Shown here: in pieces, positions 1 through 8,300 of the stretch
Numbering within the stretch: position 1 is the stretch's first letter
How the letters are laid out: each line of letters starts with the position of its first letter
Source: Aestuariibius sp. HNIBRBA575
GTDB lineage: Bacteria; Pseudomonadota; Alphaproteobacteria; Rhodobacterales; Rhodobacteraceae
NCBI RefSeq assembly: GCF_040932005.1
Contig: NZ_CP162414.1
Location: 1,391,501-1,455,500, forward strand
Length of the DNA: 64,000 nucleotides
Direction: 5' to 3'
Translations under genes and position numbers: made by a program
The notes under the pieces: generated by a model
Seen by the model: only the letters and a program-made list of their open reading frames with translations
What the model was told of the DNA's origin: nothing
Databases searched by the model: none

Positions 1-231
1 GGCTATCCTGTGCTGATCGCCGAAGACATGCCTGACATCGCGTCAGATTCCACATCCATCGCATTTGGCGACTTTGGCGCGGGTTACACCATCGCTGAAC
101 GCCCCGAAATGCGTGTGCTGCGCGACCCATTCTCAGCCAAGCCACATGTTCTGTTCTACGCGACAAAACGCGTGGGCGGTGCCGTGAGCGATTACGCTGC
201 GATCAAGGTCCTGAAGTTCTCGGTTAGCTAA
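1..231 (+). CDS. GTA major capsid protein (gp5), C-terminal fragment
   Basis: Only the last 76 codons are inside the window; the frame is open to base 1, so the gene starts upstream. The residues visible (GYPVLIAEDMPDIASDSTSI at the edge, then a region ending in IKVLKFSVS) match the C-terminal end of HK97-fold capsid proteins, in which a PV/PM...DMP segment precedes the last beta strands. The gene lies directly before the connector and tail genes in the order known for the Rhodobacter capsulatus GTA. The capsid protein packages about 4 kb of host DNA in that system. The assignment relies on position plus this short segment. Confidence 0.85.
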   Translation, partial: GYPVLIAEDMPDIASDSTSIAFGDFGAGYTIAERPEMRVLRDPFSAKPHVLFYATKRVGGAVSDYAAIKVLKFSVS

Positions 232-396
232 GCTGACAGAGACGGAGTTGGGGGCCAGTGCGCTGGACCCTGACGCCGACCGGGCGCGCCAACAGACAGC
301 CCTTGCGTTGTCTAGCTGCTCCTTCCGTCCGAGCAATGCGGGGGTGCGCGTCCGGGACGGGCGGAGAAATTTTGGGCCGGAATTCGGAGTGTTTCC
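232..396 (+). other. Gap between GTA capsid and connector genes
   Basis: This 165-base spacer is long for a cluster in which most genes touch or overlap. It contains a possible hairpin (CCGTCC near 326-331 and GGACGG near 355-360). A frame open from TTG 248 to the stop at 398-400 would give about 50 Arg-rich residues. I recognise no family, and the start is poor, so I do not call a gene. Confidence 0.4.
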
Positions 397-996
397 ATGA
401 TGTTAGTCGAAGAGACCACGGTGCCGCTAAGCGCACTTCCGGTCACTCAGTTTAAAGACCATTTGCGGCTTGGGTCGGGGTTTGCCGATGATGCCATTCA
501 AGATGGGATGCTGGAAAGTTTTTTGCGTGCGGCCATGGCGGCCATTGAGGCACGCACCGGCAAAATCCTGATTGAGCGGGAATTCAGCTGGACGCTGACC
601 CTGTGGCGGGATTGTCAAAGCCAGGCTTTGCCTGTGGCACCTGTCAGTGCTGTGATCGAAATGGTCATGATCAACAATGCGAGGGATGAAACCGTCGCTG
701 ATGCCGGTAGCTATCGTTTAGTGCCGGATATGCAACGCCCGCGGATCGAGGCAGTTGGCGGGGTGTTGTCACCTGTGCCATCCGGCGGATCTGTGCGCAT
801 TGGGCTGTTGGCCGGATTTGGGCCGGATTGGGCGGATTTGCCCGCGGATCTGGGACAGGCCGTGCTGATGTTGGCCGCGCATTTCTATGAATATCGCCAC
901 GAGGCCGCATTGGGCGGTGGCGCCATGCCTTATAGCGTCAATGCGCTGATCGAGCGGTATCGCACGGTGCGCGTCTTTGGGGGAGGCCGCCGGTGA
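397..996 (+). CDS. GTA head-tail connector (gp6), gp6-like/phiE125 gp8 family
   Basis: The 199-residue product has the layout of the phage gp6-like head-tail connector family: an N-terminal helical region, then SFLRAAMAAIEARTGKIL, typical of the connector helices, and a central beta domain ending in FGPDWADLPADLGQAVLMLA. It forms the ring under the portal that links head and tail. The start is ATG 397 (a second ATG at 400 is equally possible), with CGGAG at 385-389. The end overlaps the next gene by four bases (GTGA), which suggests translational coupling. Confidence 0.85.
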   Translation: MMLVEETTVPLSALPVTQFKDHLRLGSGFADDAIQDGMLESFLRAAMAAIEARTGKILIEREFSWTLTLWRDCQSQALPVAPVSAVIEMVMINNARDETVADAGSYRLVPDMQRPRIEAVGGVLSPVPSGGSVRIGLLAGFGPDWADLPADLGQAVLMLAAHFYEYRHEAALGGGAMPYSVNALIERYRTVRVFGGGRR

Positions 997-1331
997 AACA
1001 GATGCATCTGAACAGAAAGCTAGAGCTGCAAGAAGCCGTGCGTGTGCCAGATGGATCGGGTGGTTTTGTCGAAAACTGGTCGCCGTTGGGCAGTCTTTGG
1101 GCCGCGTTTGATGCAGGTGCGGGCCGCGAATTGGCCGGGGTGAAAACCCCGCTGAGCCGCGTGCCCTATGTGATCAGCGTGCGGGCCGCCCCTCACGGGG
1201 CACCAAGTCGCCCAAAGGCAGGGCAGCGATTTGTCGAAGGCGTGCGCGTGTTTCCCATTCTGGCAGTCAGCGACGGCGATCCCAACGGGCGCTATCTGAC
1301 CTGCCACGCAGAAGAGGAGATCGTCGTATGA
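993..1331 (+). CDS. GTA head-tail adaptor (gp7), phage head-tail joining family
   Basis: 112 residues. The product begins MKQMHLNRKLELQEAVRVPD and has the opening of the phage head-tail joining family: a beta strand with Arg/Lys, then a DGSGG turn and ENW, then a W-x-A segment (GSLWAAFDAGAGRE). In the GTA particle it acts as the stopper/adaptor between connector and tail terminator. The GTG start at 993 overlaps the previous stop as GTGA and has GGGAGG at 981-986. The end overlaps the next start as ATGA. Confidence 0.85.
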   Translation: MKQMHLNRKLELQEAVRVPDGSGGFVENWSPLGSLWAAFDAGAGRELAGVKTPLSRVPYVISVRAAPHGAPSRPKAGQRFVEGVRVFPILAVSDGDPNGRYLTCHAEEEIVV

Positions 1332-1738
1332 GCTATGGTGTTTCGGCCGCATTGCAGGCGGCTGTGTATCAAGCATTGTCAACCGATGGCACCCTGACGG
1401 GGCTGGTTGGAACGGCGATTTATGACGCGCTGCCCACCGGGTCCTTGCCTTCGATTTATGTCACGCTGGGACAGGAAACGGTCAGTGACCGGTCCGACAA
1501 AGTGGGCCACGGCGCGGCGCATGAATTTGTGGTGTCGGTGGTCACGGATGTGTCCGGTTTCGCCCAGGCCAAAGAGGCTGCGGCGGCGATTTCGGACGCA
1601 TTGGTGGATGCAAACCTAACCCTGAGCCGAGGAATGCTGTGCGGATTGCAGTTTCTAAAGGCCAAGGCGGCGCGCGTGGGATCAGGCGGGACCCGCCGGA
1701 TCGATCTGACGTTTTTGGCGCGTGTCGACGATATCTGA
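1328..1738 (+). CDS. GTA tail terminator (gp8), DUF3168 family
   Basis: 136 residues. The N-terminus (SAALQAAVYQALSTDGTLTG), the IYDALPTG and YVTLGQET segments and the C-terminal RRIDLTFLARVDD strand fit the DUF3168 family, which caps phage and GTA tail tubes and connects them to the head. ATG 1328 overlaps the preceding stop (ATGA). The next gene begins after a 60-base spacer containing a short GC-rich hairpin (ATCCC-GGC-GGGAT). Confidence 0.85.
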   Translation: MSYGVSAALQAAVYQALSTDGTLTGLVGTAIYDALPTGSLPSIYVTLGQETVSDRSDKVGHGAAHEFVVSVVTDVSGFAQAKEAAAAISDALVDANLTLSRGMLCGLQFLKAKAARVGSGGTRRIDLTFLARVDDI

Positions 1739-1798
1739 ATGCCCATCCCGGCGGGATCGGGGTGAATTTGAATTTGCAACTTATGCGGAGTGATGGCT

Positions 1799-2215
1799 AT
1801 GGCGGCCCAGAACGGAAAAGACCTTTTGGTCAAGATTGATATGAACGGTGCAGGTCTGTTTGAAACGGCTGCGGGTCTGCGGGCAACGCGGATTAGCCTG
1901 AACGCCGAAAGTGTGGATGTTACCAGCCTGGAAAGCACAGGCGGATGGCGTGAATTGCTGGGTGGCGCGGGTGTGAAAACCGCAGCGATCAGCGGATCAG
2001 GTGTGTTCAAAGACGCAACCACCGATGAACGTGTGCGGCAGATTTTCTTTGATGGGGAAACGCCGGCGTTTCAGGTGATTGTGCCCGGTTTTGGCACGCT
2101 AGAAGGCCCGTTTCAGGTGACGTCGATTGAGTATTCCGGCGATTACAACGGCGAAGCGACCTATGAAATGGCGCTGGCATCGGCGGGCGAAGTCACGTTT
2201 GTGGCGTTCCCATAA
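1799..2215 (+). CDS. GTA major tail tube protein (gp9), TP901-1 family
   Basis: 138 residues from ATG 1799 (MAAQNGKDLLVKIDMNG). GCGGAG at 1785-1790 is 8 bases upstream of this ATG, whereas ATG 1793 and GTG 1790 lie too close to it. The conserved tail-tube features are present: an N-terminal domain-swapping strand, the SLNAESVDVTSLES loop and the GVFKDATTDERVRQIFFDG stretch. The subunits stack into the tube through which DNA leaves the particle. The stop codon is directly followed by the ATG of the next gene. Confidence 0.9.
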   Translation: MAAQNGKDLLVKIDMNGAGLFETAAGLRATRISLNAESVDVTSLESTGGWRELLGGAGVKTAAISGSGVFKDATTDERVRQIFFDGETPAFQVIVPGFGTLEGPFQVTSIEYSGDYNGEATYEMALASAGEVTFVAFP

Positions 2216-2533
2216 ATGAGCAATCCGTGGGCAGGTGAAGTGGATCTGGTGGTCGATGGTCAGCGGCATATATGCAAGCTGACCCTCGGCGCGCTGGCCG
2301 AGATGGAAGCCGGGCTGGAGACGGGATCGATGATGGATCTGGTCACACGGTTTGAAAGTGGCGCGTTTTCCAGTCGGGATGTGCTGGCGTTGATCGTTGC
2401 GGGGTTACGTGGCGGCGGGGCGCAGGTCACAGCGGCGGATTTGTTCAACGCAGATATTGCGGGCGGCCCGGTTGCGGCGGCCCGTGTGGCGGCTGAGTTG
2501 CTGGCACGCGCATTTGCCATGCCCGAAGGCTGA
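2216..2533 (+). CDS. GTA tail assembly chaperone (gp10), gene transfer agent family
   Basis: 105 residues beginning MSNPWAGEVDLVVDGQRH. The sequence follows the GTA family (Phage_TAC type): a two-strand opening, then LTLGALAEMEAGLETGSMMD and a helix-rich half with RDVLALIVAGLRGGG. In tailed phages the equivalent gene makes a chaperone that coats the tape measure during tail assembly. The start abuts the preceding stop with no spacer. No slippery frameshift site joining this gene to the next one was noticed; here the second chaperone has its own start. Confidence 0.8.
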   Translation: MSNPWAGEVDLVVDGQRHICKLTLGALAEMEAGLETGSMMDLVTRFESGAFSSRDVLALIVAGLRGGGAQVTAADLFNADIAGGPVAAARVAAELLARAFAMPEG

Positions 2534-2544
2534 GGTTGGTCGGG

Positions 2545-2754
2545 ATGGATATGCGCGGGTTGGATTGGCCGGGTTTGATCCGGGCTGGGCTGGTGGGGCT
2601 AAAGCTGAAACCAGCCGAGTTCTGGGCCCTGACCCCAGCAGAGTTGTTGATGATGCTGGGATTAGAAGGCGCCGATGCGCCCATGGCCCGCAATCGTCTG
2701 GAAGAGTTGAGCCGGGCCTACCCGGACGCAGAGAAAGGAAGAGCCGATGGCTGA
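2545..2754 (+). CDS. Second GTA tail chaperone-like protein (rcc01693/TIGR02216 type)
   Basis: 69 residues from ATG 2545; TGAGG at 2531-2535 is the probable ribosome site. An in-frame ATG at 2551 and a TTG at 2536 are alternatives. The protein contains the family signature GLKLKPAEFWALTPAEL followed by MMLGLE and a short Arg/Lys-rich C-terminus. It corresponds to the small gene between gp10 and gp11 in other GTA clusters. It overlaps the tape measure start by 8 bases. A chaperone role is known for the family; nothing more can be read from the sequence. Confidence 0.8.
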   Translation: MDMRGLDWPGLIRAGLVGLKLKPAEFWALTPAELLMMLGLEGADAPMARNRLEELSRAYPDAEKGRADG

Positions 2755-3403
2755 TAATCCGTTTGAAGCATTGGATGCTGAATCCGAGGGCCTGAACGAG
2801 ACGTTGGGGCAGACCAGCGCGATGACCAATGCGTTTTCCAACCAATTGCGTCAGGTGCAAAGCAGTTTGACAGAAACCACACGGGATCTGGCCAATCTGG
2901 AACGTGGCATCACCGGGGGATTGCGCAAGGCATTTGACGGTGTCGTTCTGGATGGCATGAAGCTGACGGATGCGCTGAATACCATTGCGACGTCTATGGT
3001 GAACACCGCCTATAAATCCGCGACCCGTCCGGTGATCGACCATGTGGGTGGCCTGCTGTCCAATGGGGTGAATTCGTTTATGGGCAGTTTGCTGCCGTTT
3101 GAAAAAGGCGCGCCGTTTTCCCAAGGTCGCGTGATGCCCTTTGCCCGCGGTGGCGTGGTCAGCAGCCCGACCAGTTTTCCCATGCGCGGGGGCACCGGGT
3201 TGATGGGCGAAGCCGGTCCCGAGGCGATTATGCCCCTGTCGCGTGGCAGTGACGGCAAGCTGGGCGTGCGCGCTCAGGGGGGCCGCAATGTGACCGTCAA
3301 TATGAACATCACAACGCCGGACGTGCAGGGGTTTCAGCGCTCTCGTGGGCAGATCGCCGCGAATTTGAGCCGGGCCTTGGGCGCGGGTCAGCGCAATCGG
3401 TAA
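2747..3403 (+). CDS. GTA tail tape measure protein (gp11)
   Basis: 218 residues, about the length known for GTA tape measures and far shorter than those of long-tailed phages, which agrees with a short tail. The first 70 residues are helical with coiled-coil character (SNQLRQVQSSLTETTRDLAN). Next come an ITGGLRKAFDGVVLDG segment, a hydrophobic patch, and a Gly-rich end with the FARGGVVSSPTSFPMRGG and GEAGPEAIMPLSRG motifs typical of the C-terminal ends of lambdoid tape measures. It sets tail length and may leave with the DNA. A strong AAGGAGC follows the stop, for the next gene. Confidence 0.85.
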   Translation: MADNPFEALDAESEGLNETLGQTSAMTNAFSNQLRQVQSSLTETTRDLANLERGITGGLRKAFDGVVLDGMKLTDALNTIATSMVNTAYKSATRPVIDHVGGLLSNGVNSFMGSLLPFEKGAPFSQGRVMPFARGGVVSSPTSFPMRGGTGLMGEAGPEAIMPLSRGSDGKLGVRAQGGRNVTVNMNITTPDVQGFQRSRGQIAANLSRALGAGQRNR

Positions 3404-3418
3404 GCAAGGAGCAAGCAT

Positions 3419-4051
3419 ATGTCTTTTCATGAGGTACGGTTTCCCGCATCGCTGAGCTTTGGGTCCATCGGGGGGCCAGAACGGCGCACCGAAGTTGTGA
3501 CGCTGGCAAATGGGTTTGAGGAACGCAACGCGCCCTGGGCCCATTCACGTCGCCGCTATGATGCGGGGATGGGGCTGCGGTCATTGGATGATGTAGAAGC
3601 GCTGGTTGCGTTTTTTGAGGCCCGCCAAGGCAAGCTGTTTGGATTCCGCTGGAAAGACTGGAGCGATTTCAAATCCTGTCTGCCCAATGGTGACATCACC
3701 GGCGAAGACCAGTTCATCGCCTATGGGGACGAAATCCAAGATGTGTTTCAGTTGGTGAAAACCTATCGCTCGGGGGAATACACCTATGAGCGTCCCATCA
3801 AGAAACCGGTTGAGGGTTCCGTTCAGATCACGGTGGGGGATGATCCGCGCCAAGTGGGGGTGGATTATGAGATCGACCATGACACTGGCATCGTGACATT
3901 TAATCACCCACCTGATGTGGGCGCTGAAATTCGCGCAGGGTTCGAATTTGACGTGCCGGTGCGGTTTGATACCGATATGATCCAAAGCTCGGTTTCCAAT
4001 TTTCAGGCTGGCGAAGTGCCGGATGTGCCTGTGATTGAGGTGCGGGTATGA
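3419..4051 (+). CDS. GTA distal tail protein (gp12), DUF2460
   Basis: 210 residues. It opens MSFHEVRFPASLSFGSIGGP and carries RRTEVVTLANGFEERN, WAHSRRRYDAG and FFEARQGKLFGFRWKDW, which together are characteristic of the DUF2460/TIGR02217 family. In the GTA baseplate it is the distal tail ring joining tube and hub. The start is ATG 3419 with AAGGAGC at 3406-3412. The stop overlaps the next gene as ATGA. Confidence 0.9.
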   Translation: MSFHEVRFPASLSFGSIGGPERRTEVVTLANGFEERNAPWAHSRRRYDAGMGLRSLDDVEALVAFFEARQGKLFGFRWKDWSDFKSCLPNGDITGEDQFIAYGDEIQDVFQLVKTYRSGEYTYERPIKKPVEGSVQITVGDDPRQVGVDYEIDHDTGIVTFNHPPDVGAEIRAGFEFDVPVRFDTDMIQSSVSNFQAGEVPDVPVIEVRV

Positions 4052-4929
4052 GCCGGGACGCATTAGAGGCGCATCTGCAAACGGGTGTCACAAATGTCTG
4101 TCGGTGCTGGGCTGTGATCCGCACGGATGGCGATGTGCTGGGGTTTACGGATCATGACGGTGATCTTAGCTTTGATGGGATCACGTTTCGGGCGGAAACC
4201 GGGCTGACACCGATGGCGATCAGTCACACAACCGGCCTGTCGGTGGACAATAGCGAAGCCTTGGGCGCGCTGACAGATAGCGCGCTGACCGAAGACGACA
4301 TCGAAGCGGGTCGGTTTGATGGCGCTGAGGTCAAGTCGTGGCTGGTGAATTGGCAAGACACACAAGAGCGCCTGTTACGGTTTCGCGGCACGATCGGTGA
4401 AATCCGCCGGACAGGCGGTGCCTTTAATGCTGAATTGCGGGGTTTGACCGAAGCGTTGAACCAAGTGCAGGGGCGGGTTTATCAAAAACTCTGCGGGGCT
4501 GTTCTGGGGGACGGGCAATGTGGCTTTGATCTGACCACGCCGGGGTTCAGCTATGATCTGACCTTGGTGGCGGTGACAGATGCACAAGTGTTCCATGTCG
4601 CGCAGGACATGTCATCAGAACATTGGTTTGAACGTGGTCAGCTAAAGGTTCTGACGGGCGATGCGCAAGGACTGTCCGGATTGATCAAACATGATCGGTT
4701 TGATGATGACGGAATGCGCGTGATTGAATTATGGCAACCGCTGGGGGCAGATGTGACAGCAGGAGATACGGTGCGCGTCACTGCTGGCTGTGATCGACGG
4801 TCCGAAACCTGTCAAAACCGATTTAGCAATTTGCTGAACTTTCGTGGGTTCCCGGATATTCCGGGCGAAGATTGGCTGATGCGGGTTCCGGTCAAGGCGG
4901 GCAATAACACTGGCGGTAGCCGCCGGTGA
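4048..4929 (+). CDS. GTA baseplate hub protein (gp13), DUF2163/BR0599 family
   Basis: 293 residues. The N-terminal half is DUF2163 (CWAVIRTDGDVLGFTDHDGD). The C-terminal part is the phage BR0599-type region with Cys149, Cys158, Cys248 and Cys255, a spacing like that used for a 4Fe-4S cluster in lambda-L-type hub proteins. That a cluster binds here is inference from family knowledge. Two further Cys (18 and 20) lie near the N-terminus. The gene overlaps both neighbours by four bases (ATGA before, GTGA after). Confidence 0.88.
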   Translation: MSRDALEAHLQTGVTNVCRCWAVIRTDGDVLGFTDHDGDLSFDGITFRAETGLTPMAISHTTGLSVDNSEALGALTDSALTEDDIEAGRFDGAEVKSWLVNWQDTQERLLRFRGTIGEIRRTGGAFNAELRGLTEALNQVQGRVYQKLCGAVLGDGQCGFDLTTPGFSYDLTLVAVTDAQVFHVAQDMSSEHWFERGQLKVLTGDAQGLSGLIKHDRFDDDGMRVIELWQPLGADVTAGDTVRVTAGCDRRSETCQNRFSNLLNFRGFPDIPGEDWLMRVPVKAGNNTGGSRR

Positions 4930-5375
4930 GCGCCGCAGATGTCCCGAACATCCCGGGTCACGCAGCGGTTCTGATCGCCCGGCAATGGTTGGGCACGCCA
5001 TATCGGCATCAGGCGGCGACGTTGGGGGCTGGATGTGACTGTTTGGGGTTATTGCGTGGGGTATGGCGCAGCCTATATGGCCAAGAGCCAGAAGCGATCC
5101 CCAATTACAGCCCGGATTGGTCAGAACCACAGGGCCAAGAGCGCCTGATGGCGGCGGCCTTGCTTCACTTACAGCGACAAACCGGGGCGGATGCGTCTGG
5201 GGATGTGTTGTTGTTCCGTATGCGGGCCGGGTCGGTGGCAAAACATCTGGGGATCGCGGCCCAAATGGGGGCGTCTCCTACTTTTATTCATTCCTATTCA
5301 GGTCACGGCGTCGTGGAAAGCCCACTGACATCGGCCTGGGGGCGGCGTATCGCGGCCCGTTTCGTATTTCCGTAA
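4926..5375 (+). CDS. GTA cell-wall peptidase (gp14), NlpC/P60 family
   Basis: 149 residues from GTG 4926, overlapping the hub gene stop. The NlpC/P60 catalytic Cys is in GAGCDCLGLLRGVW, and the His is in KHLGIAAQMG, as in the phage-type TIGR02219 branch. The TPYRHQAAT stretch just before the Cys is also typical. In GTA particles this protein is thought to cut peptidoglycan when DNA is delivered. No signal peptide is present, which suits a structural component of the particle rather than a secreted enzyme. Confidence 0.9.
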   Translation: MSAADVPNIPGHAAVLIARQWLGTPYRHQAATLGAGCDCLGLLRGVWRSLYGQEPEAIPNYSPDWSEPQGQERLMAAALLHLQRQTGADASGDVLLFRMRAGSVAKHLGIAAQMGASPTFIHSYSGHGVVESPLTSAWGRRIAARFVFP

Positions 5376-5389
5376 AGGGGGCCTGAACA

Positions 5390-8300
5390 ATGGCGACGAT
5401 AGTTCTTTCTGCTGCAGGTATGGCGCTGGGCGCGTCTGTTGGGGGCACGGCCCTTGGATTGTCTGCTGCGACCATTGGTCGTGCAATTGGCGCCAGTGTC
5501 GGTCGGGTGATTGATCAACGCCTGCTTGGGGCGGGCAGTGAAACGATTGAAACCGGGCAGGTGGATCGGTTTCGGCTGACCGGCGCCAGCGAAGGCACCG
5601 CGATCCCACGTCTATATGGGCGTGTGCGGGTCGGCGGGCAGGTCATCTGGGCGACCGAGTTTCTGGAAACCAAAACCAAACATGGCGGCAGCGGCAAAGG
5701 TGGGCCGCCCAAACCGACGACGGTCGAATATTCCTATTCGGTCAGCGTTGCGATTGCCCTATGCGAAGGCGAAATAACCCGCGTCGGCCGTGTCTGGGCA
5801 GATGGGCGCGAAGTGTCCCCCGATGATCTGAATATGCGGGTCTATGCGGGCAGTGAAGACCAGATGCCAGACCCCAAAATGGAAGCGGTCGAAGGTGCGG
5901 GCAACGTGCCTGCCTATCGTGGCACCGCCTATGTGGTGTTAGAAGACCTGGACCTTGGCCAGTTTGGCAATCGTGTGCCGCAATTCACCTTTGAGGTCAG
6001 CCGCCCCGCGCAGCCAGACCTAGAAGACGAAACCGCAGATATGACCCGCATGGTCAAAGCGGTGGCCTTGATGCCGGGAACCGGGGAATATGCCTTGGCA
6101 ACCACTCCGGTGCATATCACCCGTGAATTTGGCGAACAGGCCGTCACAAACGTCAATTCCGCATCCGGCAAATCTGATTTGCAGACTTCGTTGGATCATC
6201 TGGACGAAGAGCTGCCAGATTGCGGGTCGGTGTCGATGATTGTGTCATGGTTCGGGGATGATTTGCGGGCGGATCAATGTACGCTACGCCCCAAGGTGGA
6301 ACAAACCACAGCCGACGGCAATGAAATGCCGTGGCGTGTGTCGGGTTTGACCCGTGCCGGGGCGCAGAACGTTCCTGTGGTGGATGATCGCGTGATCTAT
6401 GGGGGCACCCCTGCGGATCAATCCGTGGTTGAGGCGCTGATAGATATTGCCGATCGCGGCAAAAAGGCGGTGTTTTATCCGTTTATCCTGATGGATCAGT
6501 TGGACGGCAATGGGTTGATCAATCCGTGGACTGGGCAGGCCGGGCAACCGCATCTGCCATGGCGCGGGCGGATCACGTTGTCTGCGGCGCCGGGACAGGT
6601 CGGAACGCCTGATCGCACAGCTGCGGCCGCCGCCGAAGTGGCTGCGTTCTTTGGGACGGCTGCACCTGCGGATTTCACCCAAGCGGGCAACACCGTGACC
6701 TATAGTGGACCGAATGAATGGTCCTATCGGCGGTTCATCCTGCATTATGCGCATTTATGTGCCATGGCGGGGGGCGTGGATGCGTTCTGTATCGGGTCAG
6801 AAATGCGATCCCTGACGCAAATTCGCGGCGCTGGCGACAGTTTCCCTGCTGTGGATGCCATGATCCAGTTGGCGGCAGATGTGCGCGGTATTCTAGGCCC
6901 CAGCACCAAAATTGGCTATGCTGCGGATTGGTCCGAATATCACGGTTATCAACCCGGTGGCGCCAACAAATATTTCCATCTGGATCCGCTCTGGGCGGAT
7001 GACAATATCGATTTCATCGGGATCGACAATTACATGCCGCTCTCGGATTGGCGGGATGGGCTGGACCATGCAGATGTTGATGCCCGTTCAATCTATAATC
7101 TGGATTACCTGCGTGCCAATGTGGCCGGGGGGGAAGGCTATGATTGGTATTACCATTCCCCAGAATCCCGCGCGGCGCAAATCCGCACGCCCATCACCGA
7201 TAGTGAAGGTGAGGAATGGATTTGGCGCTATAAGGATATTCAGAACTGGTGGGGGCAATATCACCACAATCGCATCGATGGTGTGCGGGACACATTGCCC
7301 ACGATCTGGGAACCGGGCAGCAAACCGATCTGGTTTACCGAACTGGGATGTGCTGCGATCGACAAAGGCACAAACGAGCCGAACAAATTCCTTGATCCGA
7401 AATCATCCGAAAGTTCGGTGCCGCATTATTCCAATGGTATCCGGGATGATTTTATCCAGATGCAATATCTGCGGGCGGTGCATCAACACTACGCCGACGT
7501 GGGGAACAATCCCATTTCGCTGACGTATGGTGGTCCCATGGTCGATATGAGCCGCGCCCATGTCTGGGCGTGGGATGCGCGTCCACATCCGTTTTTCCCA
7601 GTGTCCCAAGATATCTGGTCGGATGGGGAAAACTATGCGCGCGGGCATTGGATCACGGGCCGATCTGCGGCACGTCCTTTGGCATCGGTTGTTGCTGAAA
7701 TCTGCGAAAAGGCCGGTGTGGCGGATTATGATACATCCCGGCTGTTTGGATTGGTCAAAGGGTATCTGCATGAACGGGTCGGAACGGCGCGCTCTGCGTT
7801 GCAGCCGTTGATGTTGGCCCATGGGTTTGATGTTGTGGACCGCGACGGCGCGCTGCATTTCATAACCCGAACCGGTATGCCCGACGCGACATTGGAATTT
7901 GACGATCTGGCTGTGCCTGACGACGTCGAGGGTGACATTGAATTCACCCGCTCAGCAGAGGCAGAAATGGCCGGGCGTGTGCGTCTGAACTATGTTGCAG
8001 GGGACGGCGATTACGAAGTGGCCACCAGCGAAGCCTCACTGGCTGATGATGCGGCTTATAATGTGTCGCAATCCGAATTGCCGATTGTCATGTCACGTGG
8101 CGAAGGGCAGGGCGTCGTTGAACGCTGGCTCGCCGAAGCCCGCGTGGCACGGGATGGGGTCCGTTTCGCATTGCCGCCATCCATGTCCCATCTGGGGGCC
8201 GGGGATGTGGTGCGCATCCAAACCGATCAGGGGGGCGGAATTTTCCGGATGGATCGCGTGGAACAAGCCATGCAGATGGAAATCGAAGCTGTAGGGGTGG

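Noticed and set aside
2405..3544. 379-codon minus-strand open frame across GTA genes gp10 to gp12
   Set aside because: The plus-strand genes it overlaps are clear GTA families. The frame is a high-GC shadow without start context or recognisable domain.
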